Positions 35,790-45,742 are shown, numbered from the stretch's first letter. The stretch is 64,000 nt of DNA from JANSWY01 sp965243755 (GCA_965243755.1 CBDEVW010000003.1:1488001-1552000); one strand, 5' to 3'. The notes: generated by a model not told the origin, from the letters alone. Numbers and translations are program-made.

Positions 35790-36851
35790 ATGCAATTGTG
35801 GAAAAAACAACTGATCAACATAAACCTTGCAAGCCTTATACTGCTTGGTCTGTACCTGCTGTTTAGGAGTGTTGTCACTGATCAGTATGTTAATTTTATT
35901 TACTGGCCAGGGGGCTTTTTTGCTTCCGTTGCACTGTTCAGTACCCTGTTGATTCAATATTCCCCATTTTTCAATCAATTTTCTTTTCATCAAATCCTTC
36001 GCTTCCTTGGTCTGGGAATCATTTTTAGTCTGGCGGTCATGGTGTTTTCAGACATCCTTGTATTGATTCTTGAGCGTTTCTTCAGATTTGATGAACACCT
36101 GAAGTTTTCTACAATATTGTCTCATTGGGTGAAGACTGGATACAGGATAGTGGAAGGCCTGTTCATGTATGTTGGTTATATGGTATTGATATGGCTGTTT
36201 CGTACCAAACATATGTACCTGGAATCGCTCAGAAAAACAGCGTTCCTGGAAACCAAAGTTGAACAATTGGAAGTAGAAAAAATGCAATTCCAGTTAAACC
36301 CCCACTTTCTGTACAATGCGATGAACAGTGTAGTCATGATGATCCGAACTGGTGCTTATAAAAAATCAATAGAGATGATTGTGAATCTCAATGAGTTATT
36401 ACGAACAGTCCTGCACAAAGCTCCGGATCAGTTGATCCCTGTACAGGAAGAAGTACAATTGTTAAGTAAATACCTGCAAATAGAATCCTTAAGGTTTGGA
36501 GATCATGTAAAGGTGAATATGGACATTCAACAATTACCGGACAATGCCAAAATTCCGCGCATGTTATTGCAGCCTCTGGTTGAAAATGCGTTTAAACACG
36601 GAATGCTGGACAATGTAGCTGAGCAGGAAATCCACTTATCTTTGCAGCCCAGTAGTGAGCACTTAAACATTTCAATCTATAATTCAGTTGTGGCAGGTGT
36701 AAATAAAACAGCATTGATTACCAAAAGAGGAATTGGCCTGGAAAATACAATCCATAGATTAAGAAGAATCTATGGTAACCGCTTTTTGTTTCAGCAGGAA
36801 ATGCTTTCAGGTGGATTGAACCTAAAAATAACCATACCTCAATCCGGATGA
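35790..36851 (+). CDS. LytS-type membrane sensor histidine kinase
   Basis: A 353-residue kinase with four membrane helices at about 10-25, 40-57, 68-94 and 120-137. A His_kinase domain follows (QLNPHFLYNAMNSV, phospho-acceptor H172), and an HATPase domain has the N-box LVENAFKHGM and GIGLENTIHRL. This is the LytS/YehU-type architecture. The response regulator gene overlaps its end by four bases (ATGA), so the two form a two-component system. The ligand is unknown. Confidence 0.92.
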   Translation: MQLWKKQLININLASLILLGLYLLFRSVVTDQYVNFIYWPGGFFASVALFSTLLIQYSPFFNQFSFHQILRFLGLGIIFSLAVMVFSDILVLILERFFRFDEHLKFSTILSHWVKTGYRIVEGLFMYVGYMVLIWLFRTKHMYLESLRKTAFLETKVEQLEVEKMQFQLNPHFLYNAMNSVVMMIRTGAYKKSIEMIVNLNELLRTVLHKAPDQLIPVQEEVQLLSKYLQIESLRFGDHVKVNMDIQQLPDNAKIPRMLLQPLVENAFKHGMLDNVAEQEIHLSLQPSSEHLNISIYNSVVAGVNKTALITKRGIGLENTIHRLRRIYGNRFLFQQEMLSGGLNLKITIPQSG

Positions 36852-37630
36852 AAATCAGTTGTATCATAGTGGATGATGAGCTGCCAGCCAGATTGGGACT
36901 ACAGGCGTTGATTGAAGAAATCCCGGAACTGGACCTTATCGGGAGCTGCTCCAATGGTCTTAAAGCCATAGAAACCATTTCTGAAAAAAAGCCTCATTTG
37001 GTGTTTCTGGATATACAGATGCCGGGAGTGAATGGATTTGAAGTAATTGCTTCATTACCCAAACCACGACCTCATGTCATTTTCACTACGGCCCATGACC
37101 AATATGCAATCAAAGCATTTGAAATAAGTGCCGTTGATTACCTCCTCAAGCCTTTCAGCGATGAGCGATTTGAGCAAGCGACCAAAAAAGCCATCAGTCT
37201 CATCCAATCAAACCAAATCAATTCCGGGGATCCTCTACAAACGCTTATTGACAAAACCACGGAAAGAACAGGGACCAATGCGCAGCTGATCCATGGAGCT
37301 GCTACACCATCAAACATGATCACCTTCAAATCCGGGGGCAAAATCCACCAGGTAGATTCTGACGAGATAACCCATCTTGAAGCTTATGACTATTATGTAA
37401 AAGTATACTTTGGCAAACAGATGATCCTGATAAGAGAATCCATGAAACAGATGGAGAAAATGTTGCCCCAATTCTTTGTGAGGATACACAAATCTCATAT
37501 TGTCAATACCAATAAAATTACAGAGTTTGGTAAACTTAAAGATGGTGCGGATCATGTCCTTTTGAAAGATGGTCAATATTTGAAGGTCAGTAGAAATTAC
37601 AAAGCAGAGCTAATGAAAGCATTGTCCTGA
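36848..37630 (+). CDS. LytTR-family response regulator
   Basis: A 260-residue regulator. The receiver domain occupies about 1-120, with acidic D9/D10, phospho-acceptor D55 (FLDIQMPG) and K101 (YLLKPF). The LytTR DNA-binding domain occupies about 160-258 (ITHLEAYDYYVKVYFG, QFFVRIHKSHIVN). It is translated with the overlapping LytS kinase gene. Likely targets are the adjacent permease gene, 100 bases downstream, or the divergent lipoprotein pair; this is inference from position only. Confidence 0.93.
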   Translation: MKISCIIVDDELPARLGLQALIEEIPELDLIGSCSNGLKAIETISEKKPHLVFLDIQMPGVNGFEVIASLPKPRPHVIFTTAHDQYAIKAFEISAVDYLLKPFSDERFEQATKKAISLIQSNQINSGDPLQTLIDKTTERTGTNAQLIHGAATPSNMITFKSGGKIHQVDSDEITHLEAYDYYVKVYFGKQMILIRESMKQMEKMLPQFFVRIHKSHIVNTNKITEFGKLKDGADHVLLKDGQYLKVSRNYKAELMKALS

Positions 37631-37730
37631 TTACCTCTTACTGCAAAATAATGTTCACTTCCTGCATAAATTACAGCACCTCCAGAGATAGCTCTATTTT
37701 CGATCAACTCAAGAAATAATTAATAGGACA

Positions 37731-40151
37731 ATGCTCAAAAGCCATATCATTTTTGCTCTTCGAATCTTTTGGAAAGAAAAAGTTTATTCCTTGCTCAACA
37801 TTCTGGGGCTTACGCTGGGCATCTCAGTTGGAATTCTTCTGTTGCTGTACCTGCAACATGAAGTCACCTACGACAGTCACCATGAAAAAGGAGACCAAAT
37901 CTTCAGGCTGACAGTGCACCTCAAAGCCCAGGGGGTAGACTTTAATACCGCGGTGACTGCCAGAGAAATAGCACCTGTGTTGAAACAAGAATTTCCTGAA
38001 GTAATCAATTACGTAAGGATTGACCCATATAGCAATACAATGGTGTCCACCTATCTTGATCAAGAGAACCCTGGCAGATACTATGAGGACTATATCGTAA
38101 AGGCCGACTCTTCCTTGCTCTCGGTATTTACTCATGACATTTTACAGGGAAACATGGATGGTTGTCTATCTGGTCCTGGGAAAGTGGTGCTTACTGCGTC
38201 GATCGCCAACAAATATTTTGGGAAAGAACCAGCAGTAGGGCAGGTCATTCAGATAGGCAATGACGATAAAAGAACCGTTACAGCTGTTATTTCCGATCTT
38301 CCTGACAACAGTCACCTCAGGTATGATATGGTGCTTTCCCATTTTGACAAAAGGGGATTGACAGAAAGTGAGGACCCCATGAGGGTATCTGAAGCCTATT
38401 GGAACCCTGATCTGTATACCTATTTGCTGATGCCCCAGAACTACAATCCCAGTTTATTCGAAGAAAAATTCGAGACCATTTTTGAAAGGTATTTCAGGCC
38501 ATTTGCTGACCGAATTCAGGGTTCTGTCTCGGTCCATTTACAGCCTCTGGAAAAGGTTCATTTTATCGGAGGCCTGTCAGAAGACCTGCCAACGGGAAAC
38601 ATGAATTATGTTTACACTTTCACTACGATTGGGCTATTTCTCATCCTACTGGCCTGCATCAATTACATGAACCTTGCAACTGCCCGATCTGTATACCGTG
38701 CCGGAGAAATGGGAATCAGGAAAGTGTTAGGGTTTACCAGGGGCCGGCTATTTTGGTCGGTACTTACTGAGGCGCTGGTGATTGCTATAATTGCCATGGT
38801 CCTGTCAGTGGCGTTGTGCTATGTTGTGCTTTATCTGACGCCATTTAATGAGTGGATAGACAAAGAATTGAGTCTTTCGTTCTTTGACAACCCAATCCTG
38901 GTGATTGGCCTGTTGTTGATTACTTTAATTGTTGGCCTGGTCTCCGGGGTTTATCCTGCACTTTACATTCCGGCAGTTCCCGTGGTGACTGCCTTGAAAG
39001 GATCTTTTATCGGCCAGAGCAAGGGTATCTTATTAAGGAAAGTCCTGATCGTTCTTCAGTTTGCCATTTCCATCTTTGTGATTGTGATTACTGTACTCAT
39101 GGACAGGCAAATAGATTACATGCGAAAAGTTGACCTGGGATTCGACCAAAATAATGTACTTCTGGTGAAAATCCGAAGCGAAGAAATGACACAGAAAATT
39201 GAATCCATCAAAACAGAACTGAATCGGCACCCCAATATTCTTTCAAGTGCAACAGCTTATGGTGTTCCCGGAGTGGATGTTGGTGGTCAGGTATTTCTGG
39301 TGCAAAATGGTGACGATATGGTGCAAAAGAGTATGTTTACCATCTATGCTGGTAAAGATTATCTTAAAACTATTGGATTCGAAATCATTCAGGGCAGTGG
39401 GATAAATGAACCTTATGGTCATGATAACAAAGCTTTTTTGGTCAATGAATCTGGCGCCAAAGCACTTGGTTGGGGTGATGACGCCACCGAACAGGTAGTC
39501 CGATTCTTTCACGGCAAAAAGGACTTGCCCGTAGTAGGTGTAGTGAAGGATTTTAACTTTGAGTCGTTGCATAACAAAATTGGCCCGCTCTTCATTCTTC
39601 CATCGGGAAATGAAGGAGGCACTTTGCATGTGAGAATGAATGGGATGGAGATGTCACAAACAATTGATTACATCAAATCAGTCGTTCGCAAGTTTGATCC
39701 GAAACATCCATTTGAATACTGGTTTTTGGATACGGAATTCGACAAACAGTACAAAGCAGATCAAATTCGACATCAGTTACTATCAACCCTCTCTTACATT
39801 TGTATTTTTATCTCCTTGCTTGGACTGGTTGGTTTATCGGCCTTCACAGTTTCCCAAAAAGCCAAGGAGATCAGCATCCGAAAGACGCTGGGCGCATCCG
39901 TAGGCAATGTGTTGATTGCTTTTTCCAAAGGATACCTGAAACTAATGCTTGTGGCAGCTGTTATTGCAATTCCTGTAGCAGATTTCGTTATTGTGGATTG
40001 GCTGGCAGAATTTGCCTATCAAATGCCTCATAATTGGATATATTATGCCGTCCCCACCATCATCGTGATTGCCTTTGGTCTGGCAACAGTGTCCACACAA
40101 GTCATTAAAGCAGCAAGAGCTAATCCAGTAGATGGCTTAAGAAGCGAATAG
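37731..40151 (+). CDS. ABC transporter permease, MacB/FtsX type, 806 residues
   Basis: An integral membrane protein with eight predicted helices and two MacB-type periplasmic domains. The first cassette has a helix at about 20-42, a periplasmic domain at about 45-280 and an FtsX triplet near 288-420. The second has a helix at about 433-455, a periplasmic domain at 460-670 and a final triplet near 690-795. EMGIRKVLGF and EISIRKTLGA are the coupling helices, and ANPVDGLRSE is the typical end. It belongs to the Bacteroidota permease group that is usually encoded next to regulators; no ATPase gene is adjacent. Substrate unknown. Confidence 0.88.
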   Translation: MLKSHIIFALRIFWKEKVYSLLNILGLTLGISVGILLLLYLQHEVTYDSHHEKGDQIFRLTVHLKAQGVDFNTAVTAREIAPVLKQEFPEVINYVRIDPYSNTMVSTYLDQENPGRYYEDYIVKADSSLLSVFTHDILQGNMDGCLSGPGKVVLTASIANKYFGKEPAVGQVIQIGNDDKRTVTAVISDLPDNSHLRYDMVLSHFDKRGLTESEDPMRVSEAYWNPDLYTYLLMPQNYNPSLFEEKFETIFERYFRPFADRIQGSVSVHLQPLEKVHFIGGLSEDLPTGNMNYVYTFTTIGLFLILLACINYMNLATARSVYRAGEMGIRKVLGFTRGRLFWSVLTEALVIAIIAMVLSVALCYVVLYLTPFNEWIDKELSLSFFDNPILVIGLLLITLIVGLVSGVYPALYIPAVPVVTALKGSFIGQSKGILLRKVLIVLQFAISIFVIVITVLMDRQIDYMRKVDLGFDQNNVLLVKIRSEEMTQKIESIKTELNRHPNILSSATAYGVPGVDVGGQVFLVQNGDDMVQKSMFTIYAGKDYLKTIGFEIIQGSGINEPYGHDNKAFLVNESGAKALGWGDDATEQVVRFFHGKKDLPVVGVVKDFNFESLHNKIGPLFILPSGNEGGTLHVRMNGMEMSQTIDYIKSVVRKFDPKHPFEYWFLDTEFDKQYKADQIRHQLLSTLSYICIFISLLGLVGLSAFTVSQKAKEISIRKTLGASVGNVLIAFSKGYLKLMLVAAVIAIPVADFVIVDWLAEFAYQMPHNWIYYAVPTIIVIAFGLATVSTQVIKAARANPVDGLRSE

Positions 40152-40155
40152 GCCA

Positions 40156-40812
40156 TTATTTGTTAGAATTATTTGGGTTTTGAACCCCAATGGTCAATAG
40201 CCCCAGCAAAATGTAAATGGTACCAATAAAATATTGATGGAACCTGATGAAAATGCTTTTATTACGAAGGTAGGCATAGGCCTTATCCGCTATTATGACA
40301 TATAAAGAATCGCTTAATATCGCAATACTGACAAACAACAAACCAAGAAATATGATCTGCGAAGAAGTTCCTCCCAATTCCACACTAACAAACTGAGGCA
40401 ATAAAGCAAAAAAGAAAATTGCTGTTTTTGGATTGAGTACATTCACGATGATACCCTCATAAAAGACTGACAGTTGTTTTTTACCCGAAGTTGTTGGTTC
40501 TTTTTTAAGAGTATCTGATGGTTTTAAAATGAATTTCTGAATGCCCAGGTAGATTAAATATACCGCTCCCAGGTACTTAATAATTGAGAATGCAGTGGCG
40601 GAAGCCAATAAAATGGCAGACAAACCAAACGCAGCAAAGCACACATGGACCATTGCTCCTGCTCCAATCCCCAATACTGAAATAAACCCGGACTTCTTCC
40701 CATTTTCTATGCTCTTAGCAGTGATGAATAATACTGCCGGACCCGGAACTACGATCAGGGTAAATGCCACTGTAGCAAACATGACTATTTTGGAAACTTC
40801 TGGAATGATCAT
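40156..40812 (-). CDS. LysE/RhtB-family amino acid or metabolite exporter
   Basis: A 218-residue membrane protein with about six helices. VPGPAVLFITAKSIENGKKS matches the N-terminal LysE/RhtB signature, followed by LGIGAGAMVHVCFAAFGLSA and LGAVYLIYLGIQKF. The conserved NPKTAIFFFALLPQFV block lies at about residues 125-140. The family exports amino acids, homoserine lactones or similar compounds; substrate is not predictable. The gene starts three bases after the GNAT gene on the same strand, so the two are cotranscribed. Confidence 0.88.
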   Translation of the reverse strand: MIIPEVSKIVMFATVAFTLIVVPGPAVLFITAKSIENGKKSGFISVLGIGAGAMVHVCFAAFGLSAILLASATAFSIIKYLGAVYLIYLGIQKFILKPSDTLKKEPTTSGKKQLSVFYEGIIVNVLNPKTAIFFFALLPQFVSVELGGTSSQIIFLGLLFVSIAILSDSLYVIIADKAYAYLRNKSIFIRFHQYFIGTIYILLGLLTIGVQNPNNSNK

Positions 40813-40815
40813 ATT

Positions 40816-41343
40816 TTACAATTCATATTTAAATCCGAATACCTTTAATTCTCCTTTAACAAAATCAATCTCCTGGAATCTTTTGAAGCCCATGCGTTGA
40901 TACATATCCATAGCTACCTGCATGGCAGCCGTAGAATGGATCACTACCTGAATACATCCTTCCTTTCTGGCTCGTTCAATACAGTAGTTTGTGAGTTTTC
41001 TGCCAAGCCCATGCCCTCTCGAATTTGCATCAACGGCGAGAAAACGAAAACCAGCAGAGTGCTTTATTTGAGGTGCTTTACCTGCAGAACCATAATGTTT
41101 CATGTCGCTGAAATAGACCACTGCACCACCAATTTCATTTTCATTGGAGACTGCTACCAACAATTTGATCGCCGGGTTTTGGGTAAGGTCACCAATGTTT
41201 TGGAGTTTTTCATAATATGATGGCGCTTCATCGATTGTCAAAAAGCCTGGCAGGGAGGAATATACCTGTACCATCAAATCCCCAATCTCCTGATACTCTT
41301 CAGGGAACGCTTCTCTTATTTGGTAAGTTTTTTCAGACATCAT
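40816..41343 (-). CDS. GNAT-family N-acetyltransferase
   Basis: A 175-residue acetyltransferase. The acetyl-CoA motif A is clear: FLAVDANSRGHGLGRKLTNY (about 101-120), with the R-G-x-G-x-G/R-K loop. Motif B follows as VIHSTAAMQVAMDMYQRMGF, where the Tyr near residue 153 is a usual general acid. The acceptor is unknown. It is first in a two-gene operon with a LysE exporter, so chemical modification coupled to efflux of an amino compound is possible. Confidence 0.88.
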   Translation of the reverse strand: MMSEKTYQIREAFPEEYQEIGDLMVQVYSSLPGFLTIDEAPSYYEKLQNIGDLTQNPAIKLLVAVSNENEIGGAVVYFSDMKHYGSAGKAPQIKHSAGFRFLAVDANSRGHGLGRKLTNYCIERARKEGCIQVVIHSTAAMQVAMDMYQRMGFKRFQEIDFVKGELKVFGFKYEL

Positions 41344-41508
41344 GAAATATTACGGACAATCAACACAACTAACCTATACTTTGGATGAAAATAATTAATC
41401 AAGTTGATTAGATACACTGCATAGCGATTGAATTGAACAAACTAGCTAAATATTTGTTAAATTATAAGCTAATCTTCCTTCCTACCCTACAAACCCAAAA
41501 ATACCAGC

Positions 41509-41916
41509 ATGGAAGAGCTAGTTGACAATGATAACCTCAGTATACATTGGGACCACACCCGGTCCTTCATGTTGGTTAAGGGTAAAAAAGAATCAATAAA
41601 AGTACCGTCAGAAATTGGTCGGCAGGCAGTATTGAAACTGATGGAACTGATCAGAACTTTGCAACCGAAGTTTCTTTTGATCAATGACAAAGAGCGAACA
41701 TATGTGTATTCGGTGGAAGAACAACGCTGGGTGGCCCGTACATTTTCCAAAGCATGTGAGGATGGCAGAGTACAAAAATGTGCCTTCATAAAACCAACCG
41801 AACTGATTCAGGAATTAAGCACCATTCAAACCATCGAGGAAGTGGACTCTTATACTTTTGATTTTAAATATGTGGATTCTGTTGAAGAAGGTATTCATTG
41901 GTTCGGATTTGAATAA
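41509..41916 (+). CDS. Small STAS/SpoIIAA-like protein
   Basis: A 135-residue soluble protein. The opening DNLSIHWDHTRSFMLVKGKK, the central alpha/beta pattern (LQPKFLLINDKERTYVYSVE) and the end VDSVEEGIHWF resemble the SpoIIAA-like/STAS-like family common in Bacteroidota, about 120-140 residues long. No conserved phosphorylatable Ser is obvious, so an anti-anti-sigma role is unlikely. Its last 22 bases overlap the 3' end of the convergent AraC gene. Confidence 0.6.
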   Translation: MEELVDNDNLSIHWDHTRSFMLVKGKKESIKVPSEIGRQAVLKLMELIRTLQPKFLLINDKERTYVYSVEEQRWVARTFSKACEDGRVQKCAFIKPTELIQELSTIQTIEEVDSYTFDFKYVDSVEEGIHWFGFE

Positions 41917-42920
41917 ACCCCTGATTTTTCCCGAAACCGGGATGGAGTAATCCCTACATTTTTTTTGAAGGCCGCATTGAATGAAGAAAGTGAATTGAAG
42001 CCACTTTCAAAAGCAATACCCGCTATTTTCAAATGCTTCTTTGACTCATTTCCCAGGGCATCTCGCGCAAATTCAATTCGATAGCCATTGACATAATCAG
42101 CAAACTTAATTCCGATTTGTTCTGATAAAACTTTACTCAAAGTATGTTTAGGAATCCCTGTCAGTTGAGATAACTGAGTTTGATTGAAATCACGATTTAA
42201 ATAGGGCTTTTCTGTTTGCATAACAGATTCTATTGTCTCTTGATAGCGCTGCATCTGATGCGCTGAAAGTGATAAATTGCGATACCTCGCCTTGCTGCTG
42301 ATCAAATCAGTCTGGCTAAAGATCATGTAACTGATCACATAAATGAGTAAAGAATAGGCAATCGGTCCTGTGATGTAGCTATTAATACCAAGGATATAAT
42401 TGGTGAAATAAGCCAAACCGAATATTACGACCAGGAAATACAGGTTTCTGACCCAATTGAAATGTTTATTACTTTTTCCCCTCAGCAGGTAATATCCACT
42501 CCAAATTAGAAACAGGATGGTTTCATACAACAGGGCATGATATCCGCCAATGTACCAAAAGTTTTCCAGGCTAACCCAGGGCACGGCCAACAATACTAAA
42601 ATACCAGGAGCCAATATTGCCCATAGATAGTGATTTGAAAAGTGGCCAACACTCAATTTCTTCTGTACATAAATAAACAGCAATGGTCCTATAAATGCAT
42701 GTGCTGCAAAACCCAGATTAAGAAACAACTGACTTTCAATACCCCAAAAGTACCAGCCCATAGACTTGAGCAACCGCAGGGAAATCGCCAGCATTAACAA
42801 ACCCAGCCATTTATTGACCTCCCGCTCCCCTTTTGCAAATAGCAAAAACACACCAAGAAAGAGACTCTGCATCACTCCTGAACCACAAATGATCAGCCAT
42901 ATCAGTTCAAGTTTTATCAT
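41895..42920 (-). CDS. AraC-family regulator with seven-helix membrane N-terminus (second copy)
   Basis: Of 341 residues, about 1-215 hold seven membrane helices (for example SLRLLKSMGWYFWGIES, PGILVLLAVPWVSLENF). The cytoplasmic C-terminus is an AraC double helix-turn-helix at about 240-338: FNQTQLSQLTGIPKHTLSKV, then LKIAGIAFESGFNSLSSFNA, ending FKKNVGITPSRFREKSG. It has the same architecture as the regulator at 13045-14127. It is divergent from the FtsX-type permease gene at 43038 with a 117-base gap, so control of that gene is inferred. Confidence 0.86.
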   Translation of the reverse strand: MIKLELIWLIICGSGVMQSLFLGVFLLFAKGEREVNKWLGLLMLAISLRLLKSMGWYFWGIESQLFLNLGFAAHAFIGPLLFIYVQKKLSVGHFSNHYLWAILAPGILVLLAVPWVSLENFWYIGGYHALLYETILFLIWSGYYLLRGKSNKHFNWVRNLYFLVVIFGLAYFTNYILGINSYITGPIAYSLLIYVISYMIFSQTDLISSKARYRNLSLSAHQMQRYQETIESVMQTEKPYLNRDFNQTQLSQLTGIPKHTLSKVLSEQIGIKFADYVNGYRIEFARDALGNESKKHLKIAGIAFESGFNSLSSFNAAFKKNVGITPSRFREKSGVYSNPNQ

Positions 42921-43037
42921 AGTACTTCTCCCATCTCCAAAATACCAATCATTTTAGAAAAAACACTGACAGATTAATTAATACGGTAGAATTTACCTTA
43001 CAAATGGTCTATCTCTGAGCAATTAAAAGGCAAAACA

Positions 43038-45443
43038 ATGATCAAAAACTCAATTATAGTAACCTGGAGAAGCATGCGCTCCAGACCATTAATCTATGTT
43101 CTCAATATTTTCGGACTGGCTACAGGAATTGCGGCATGTCTGTTTATTTTTAGCTATGCGGGACATCACCTGTCCTATGATCGACACCACGAAAATTATG
43201 AACATCTGTATCGTGTTAATCATATCATTAAACAGGAAAACCAGGACAACTACATAGGAGCAGCAACTTTTCCAAGGGTTGGACCTGCTCTCAGGGAAGA
43301 ATTTGATCAGGTTATGAACTCCGCCCGTGTTTCCAAAGTCTGGGGTACCGCTGTGACTTTTGTTGAAAATGATCCCATTCAGCGAGAAGGTCTGCTGTTT
43401 GCTGACCCGGCATTGTTGCAAATGTTTGATATACCCCTGTTGCATGGTGACCCTAACACCGCATTAAATCATCCATACACAGCTATCATTTCGTCAGATG
43501 TGGCCATGCAGCACTTTGGCACACAGGAATGTGTTGGTAAATCATTTAAACTTAAAACCAACAATGGGGATCAGTCATACGAGGTGACTGGCGTATTTGA
43601 GACTTCTGCTCCCTCTCATCTGAATGCTTCCATTTACTTTTCCTTCAACTCACTCTGGGCTGATCTGGGCTATGAACATGACCGAAACTGGCTGTGGTTT
43701 GATTATGTCACTTACCTTCAGCTAAGACCTGATACAGATCTGAAAGCCCTTGATGAAGCTTTTGTAGCTTTTATTGATAAACATGGTGGAGAAAGGTTAG
43801 GAAGTAACAGAATTGATTTCGACTTGATACCAGTGACAGACATCCACCTCAAATCGAATATAAATCAGGAAATCTCAACCAACGGTGATTTTACTACCAT
43901 CCGCTTTCTTCTACTACTGGGCACTTTTATAATGATCATTGCCTGGATCAACTACCTCAATCTTTACACTGCAAAAGCCATTGAACGTGGAAAGGAAGTA
44001 GCCATCAGAAAAACCCTTGGTTCATCCAAAAAATCCCTGATCTTCCAGTATCTGATCGAATCCGGATTTGTAAACCTGCTGGGTATTGTAATAGGACTGA
44101 TTTTTTTATGGCTAATCGGTCAAAGTGTACCTTTATTTATTGATATTGATTTACCACATCAGATGGTAAGCCCGAAACTATTGCTGATATTACCTGTCTT
44201 TTGGCTTTTCAGTTCGTTGATCTCCGGAACATACCCATCAGTATTTATTGCAAATTTCAAAATACTAAAAGCACTAAAGGGAAGCTCTGGTGTTACATCC
44301 GGGGGTAAATTAAGGAAAGGACTTGTCGTATTTCAATTCATGGTTGCCGGGTTTATGATAGCAGGAACCATCCTGGTCTATCGTCAACTTCAGTTTATCA
44401 ATAACCTTGAAACAGGCATCAACACTGAACAAACATTGATCATTGAGTCACCCCAAATGCAGGATAATGAACAACAGTTTATTAATGACCTGAACTTCTT
44501 AAAACAGTCATTCCTCAACATCAATGGTGTTAAGGAAGTAGCATTTTCCTCTGATATTCCTGGAAAGCAAGTTGGGTGGAGAGGTAGTTCTGCTACACTC
44601 AACAGCAAGCCTTTCGATCGAAAAATAGTTTACAAAATGACGGTTGGTCATGACTATCTGGATTTCCTTGACGCCCCTTTCCTGGCGGGTAGAAACTTTA
44701 TTGGACCTTCTGATTCACTCAGTGTAGTGATCAACAAGGCAGCAATGAGTTTATATGGTTTCAGTGACCCTGAAAGCATTTTAAATGAAAGGATAAGATT
44801 TGCGGGATTGGATACGCTAAGAGTAATTGGTGTTGTAGATAACTATTACCAGGAATCTATTCGGGAAAATGTCAAACCAACCGTATATCTACTCATTAGT
44901 CAGGAATTGAAATACTTGTCAGTAAGAATAAACCCTACTCAAACTAGTGATTTCATTGCAAAAGCAGAGCAACTGTTCCAACAAACATTTGAAAACGTTC
45001 CCTTCAACTGGTATCCACTTGACGCCATGTTACAAAAGAGACATCAACAGGAAGCACAATTTAATACACTATTCAATGCCTTTGCCTGCCTCACCATAGC
45101 CATTTCATTTTTGGGGTTGTTGGGTTTGGCCTACTTCACAGCGGAGAAAAGAAAAAAAGAAATGGGGATAAGAAAAGTGCTCGGTTCCTCGGTATCAGGT
45201 ATCATACGGCTTGTGTACAGTGACTTTGCCAGGCTAGTACTTCTGGGAAACTTACTGGCAATTCCTCTATTCATTTACTTAGGACAGCAATGGCTTAATC
45301 AGTTCATTCGCCAGGTGGACCTCAGTTGGATTGTCCCCTTAGTCACGATGGTTATTACATTGGGAATGGCATTCATTTTCACCCTCTTTCATTTGATCAG
45401 GTTAGGGAAAACCAATCCGGTGGAAGTACTGAAAGATGAATGA
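43038..45443 (+). CDS. ABC transporter permease, MacB/FtsX type, 801 residues
   Basis: Close in architecture to the permease at 37731-40151: two cassettes, each with one helix, a large periplasmic domain and an FtsX triplet. Coupling helices are VAIRKTLGSS and MGIRKVLGSS, and the protein ends TNPVEVLKDE. The N-terminal GLATGIAACLFIFSYAGHHL and SYDRHHENYEHLYRVN stretch is typical of the family. No ATPase gene is adjacent. It is divergent from an AraC-type membrane regulator gene, repeating the regulator-permease pairing seen elsewhere in the window. Confidence 0.88.
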   Translation: MIKNSIIVTWRSMRSRPLIYVLNIFGLATGIAACLFIFSYAGHHLSYDRHHENYEHLYRVNHIIKQENQDNYIGAATFPRVGPALREEFDQVMNSARVSKVWGTAVTFVENDPIQREGLLFADPALLQMFDIPLLHGDPNTALNHPYTAIISSDVAMQHFGTQECVGKSFKLKTNNGDQSYEVTGVFETSAPSHLNASIYFSFNSLWADLGYEHDRNWLWFDYVTYLQLRPDTDLKALDEAFVAFIDKHGGERLGSNRIDFDLIPVTDIHLKSNINQEISTNGDFTTIRFLLLLGTFIMIIAWINYLNLYTAKAIERGKEVAIRKTLGSSKKSLIFQYLIESGFVNLLGIVIGLIFLWLIGQSVPLFIDIDLPHQMVSPKLLLILPVFWLFSSLISGTYPSVFIANFKILKALKGSSGVTSGGKLRKGLVVFQFMVAGFMIAGTILVYRQLQFINNLETGINTEQTLIIESPQMQDNEQQFINDLNFLKQSFLNINGVKEVAFSSDIPGKQVGWRGSSATLNSKPFDRKIVYKMTVGHDYLDFLDAPFLAGRNFIGPSDSLSVVINKAAMSLYGFSDPESILNERIRFAGLDTLRVIGVVDNYYQESIRENVKPTVYLLISQELKYLSVRINPTQTSDFIAKAEQLFQQTFENVPFNWYPLDAMLQKRHQQEAQFNTLFNAFACLTIAISFLGLLGLAYFTAEKRKKEMGIRKVLGSSVSGIIRLVYSDFARLVLLGNLLAIPLFIYLGQQWLNQFIRQVDLSWIVPLVTMVITLGMAFIFTLFHLIRLGKTNPVEVLKDE

Positions 45444-45483
45444 TTATTTCCCCTTAGAACAACCAGATTTGTGATATGAATAC

Positions 45484-45515
45484 AAAAAAAGGGAAGTCGG
45501 ATTTCCAACTTCCCT
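45484..45515 (-). terminator. Rho-independent terminator of the small Lys-rich gene
   Basis: AGGGAAGT pairs with ACTTCCCT around a ten-base loop, with two further G-C pairs inside. On the minus strand the stem is followed by seven T residues. It lies 24 bases past the stop of the minus-strand gene at 45539-45742 and within 75 bases of the end of the plus-strand permease. Confidence 0.78.
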
Positions 45516-45538
45516 GCTACTCTATGTAATTTCTAATA

Positions 45539-45742
45539 TTAGATGTATGTGCCGACTGATTTCTTCTTGGAAAATTTCTTAGCCTGCTTTCTCTTTTTCT
45601 TGATTGCCTTTTTACGAGCCTTACTGATCGATCTACAGCTCTTGTCATTACCTCCGGAAAAGCTTGTTGCAGCTTCAGAGGAAAGTGGTGTTAAACATGC
45701 GAAAGTTAAAATCAGGGTGGTTATATATATTCTAATCTTCAT
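45539..45742 (-). CDS. Small secreted Lys-rich protein
   Basis: A 67-residue product with a signal peptide (MKIRIYITTLILTFACLTPL then SSEAA) and a highly basic mature part (KARKKAIKKKRKQAKKFSKKK). Cleavage after SEA is most likely; a lipobox reading at Cys16 is possible but weaker. A strong terminator directly downstream supports a real transcript. A nucleic-acid- or polysaccharide-binding role would suit the charge, but the function is unknown. Confidence 0.6.
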   Translation of the reverse strand: MKIRIYITTLILTFACLTPLSSEAATSFSGGNDKSCRSISKARKKAIKKKRKQAKKFSKKKSVGTYI

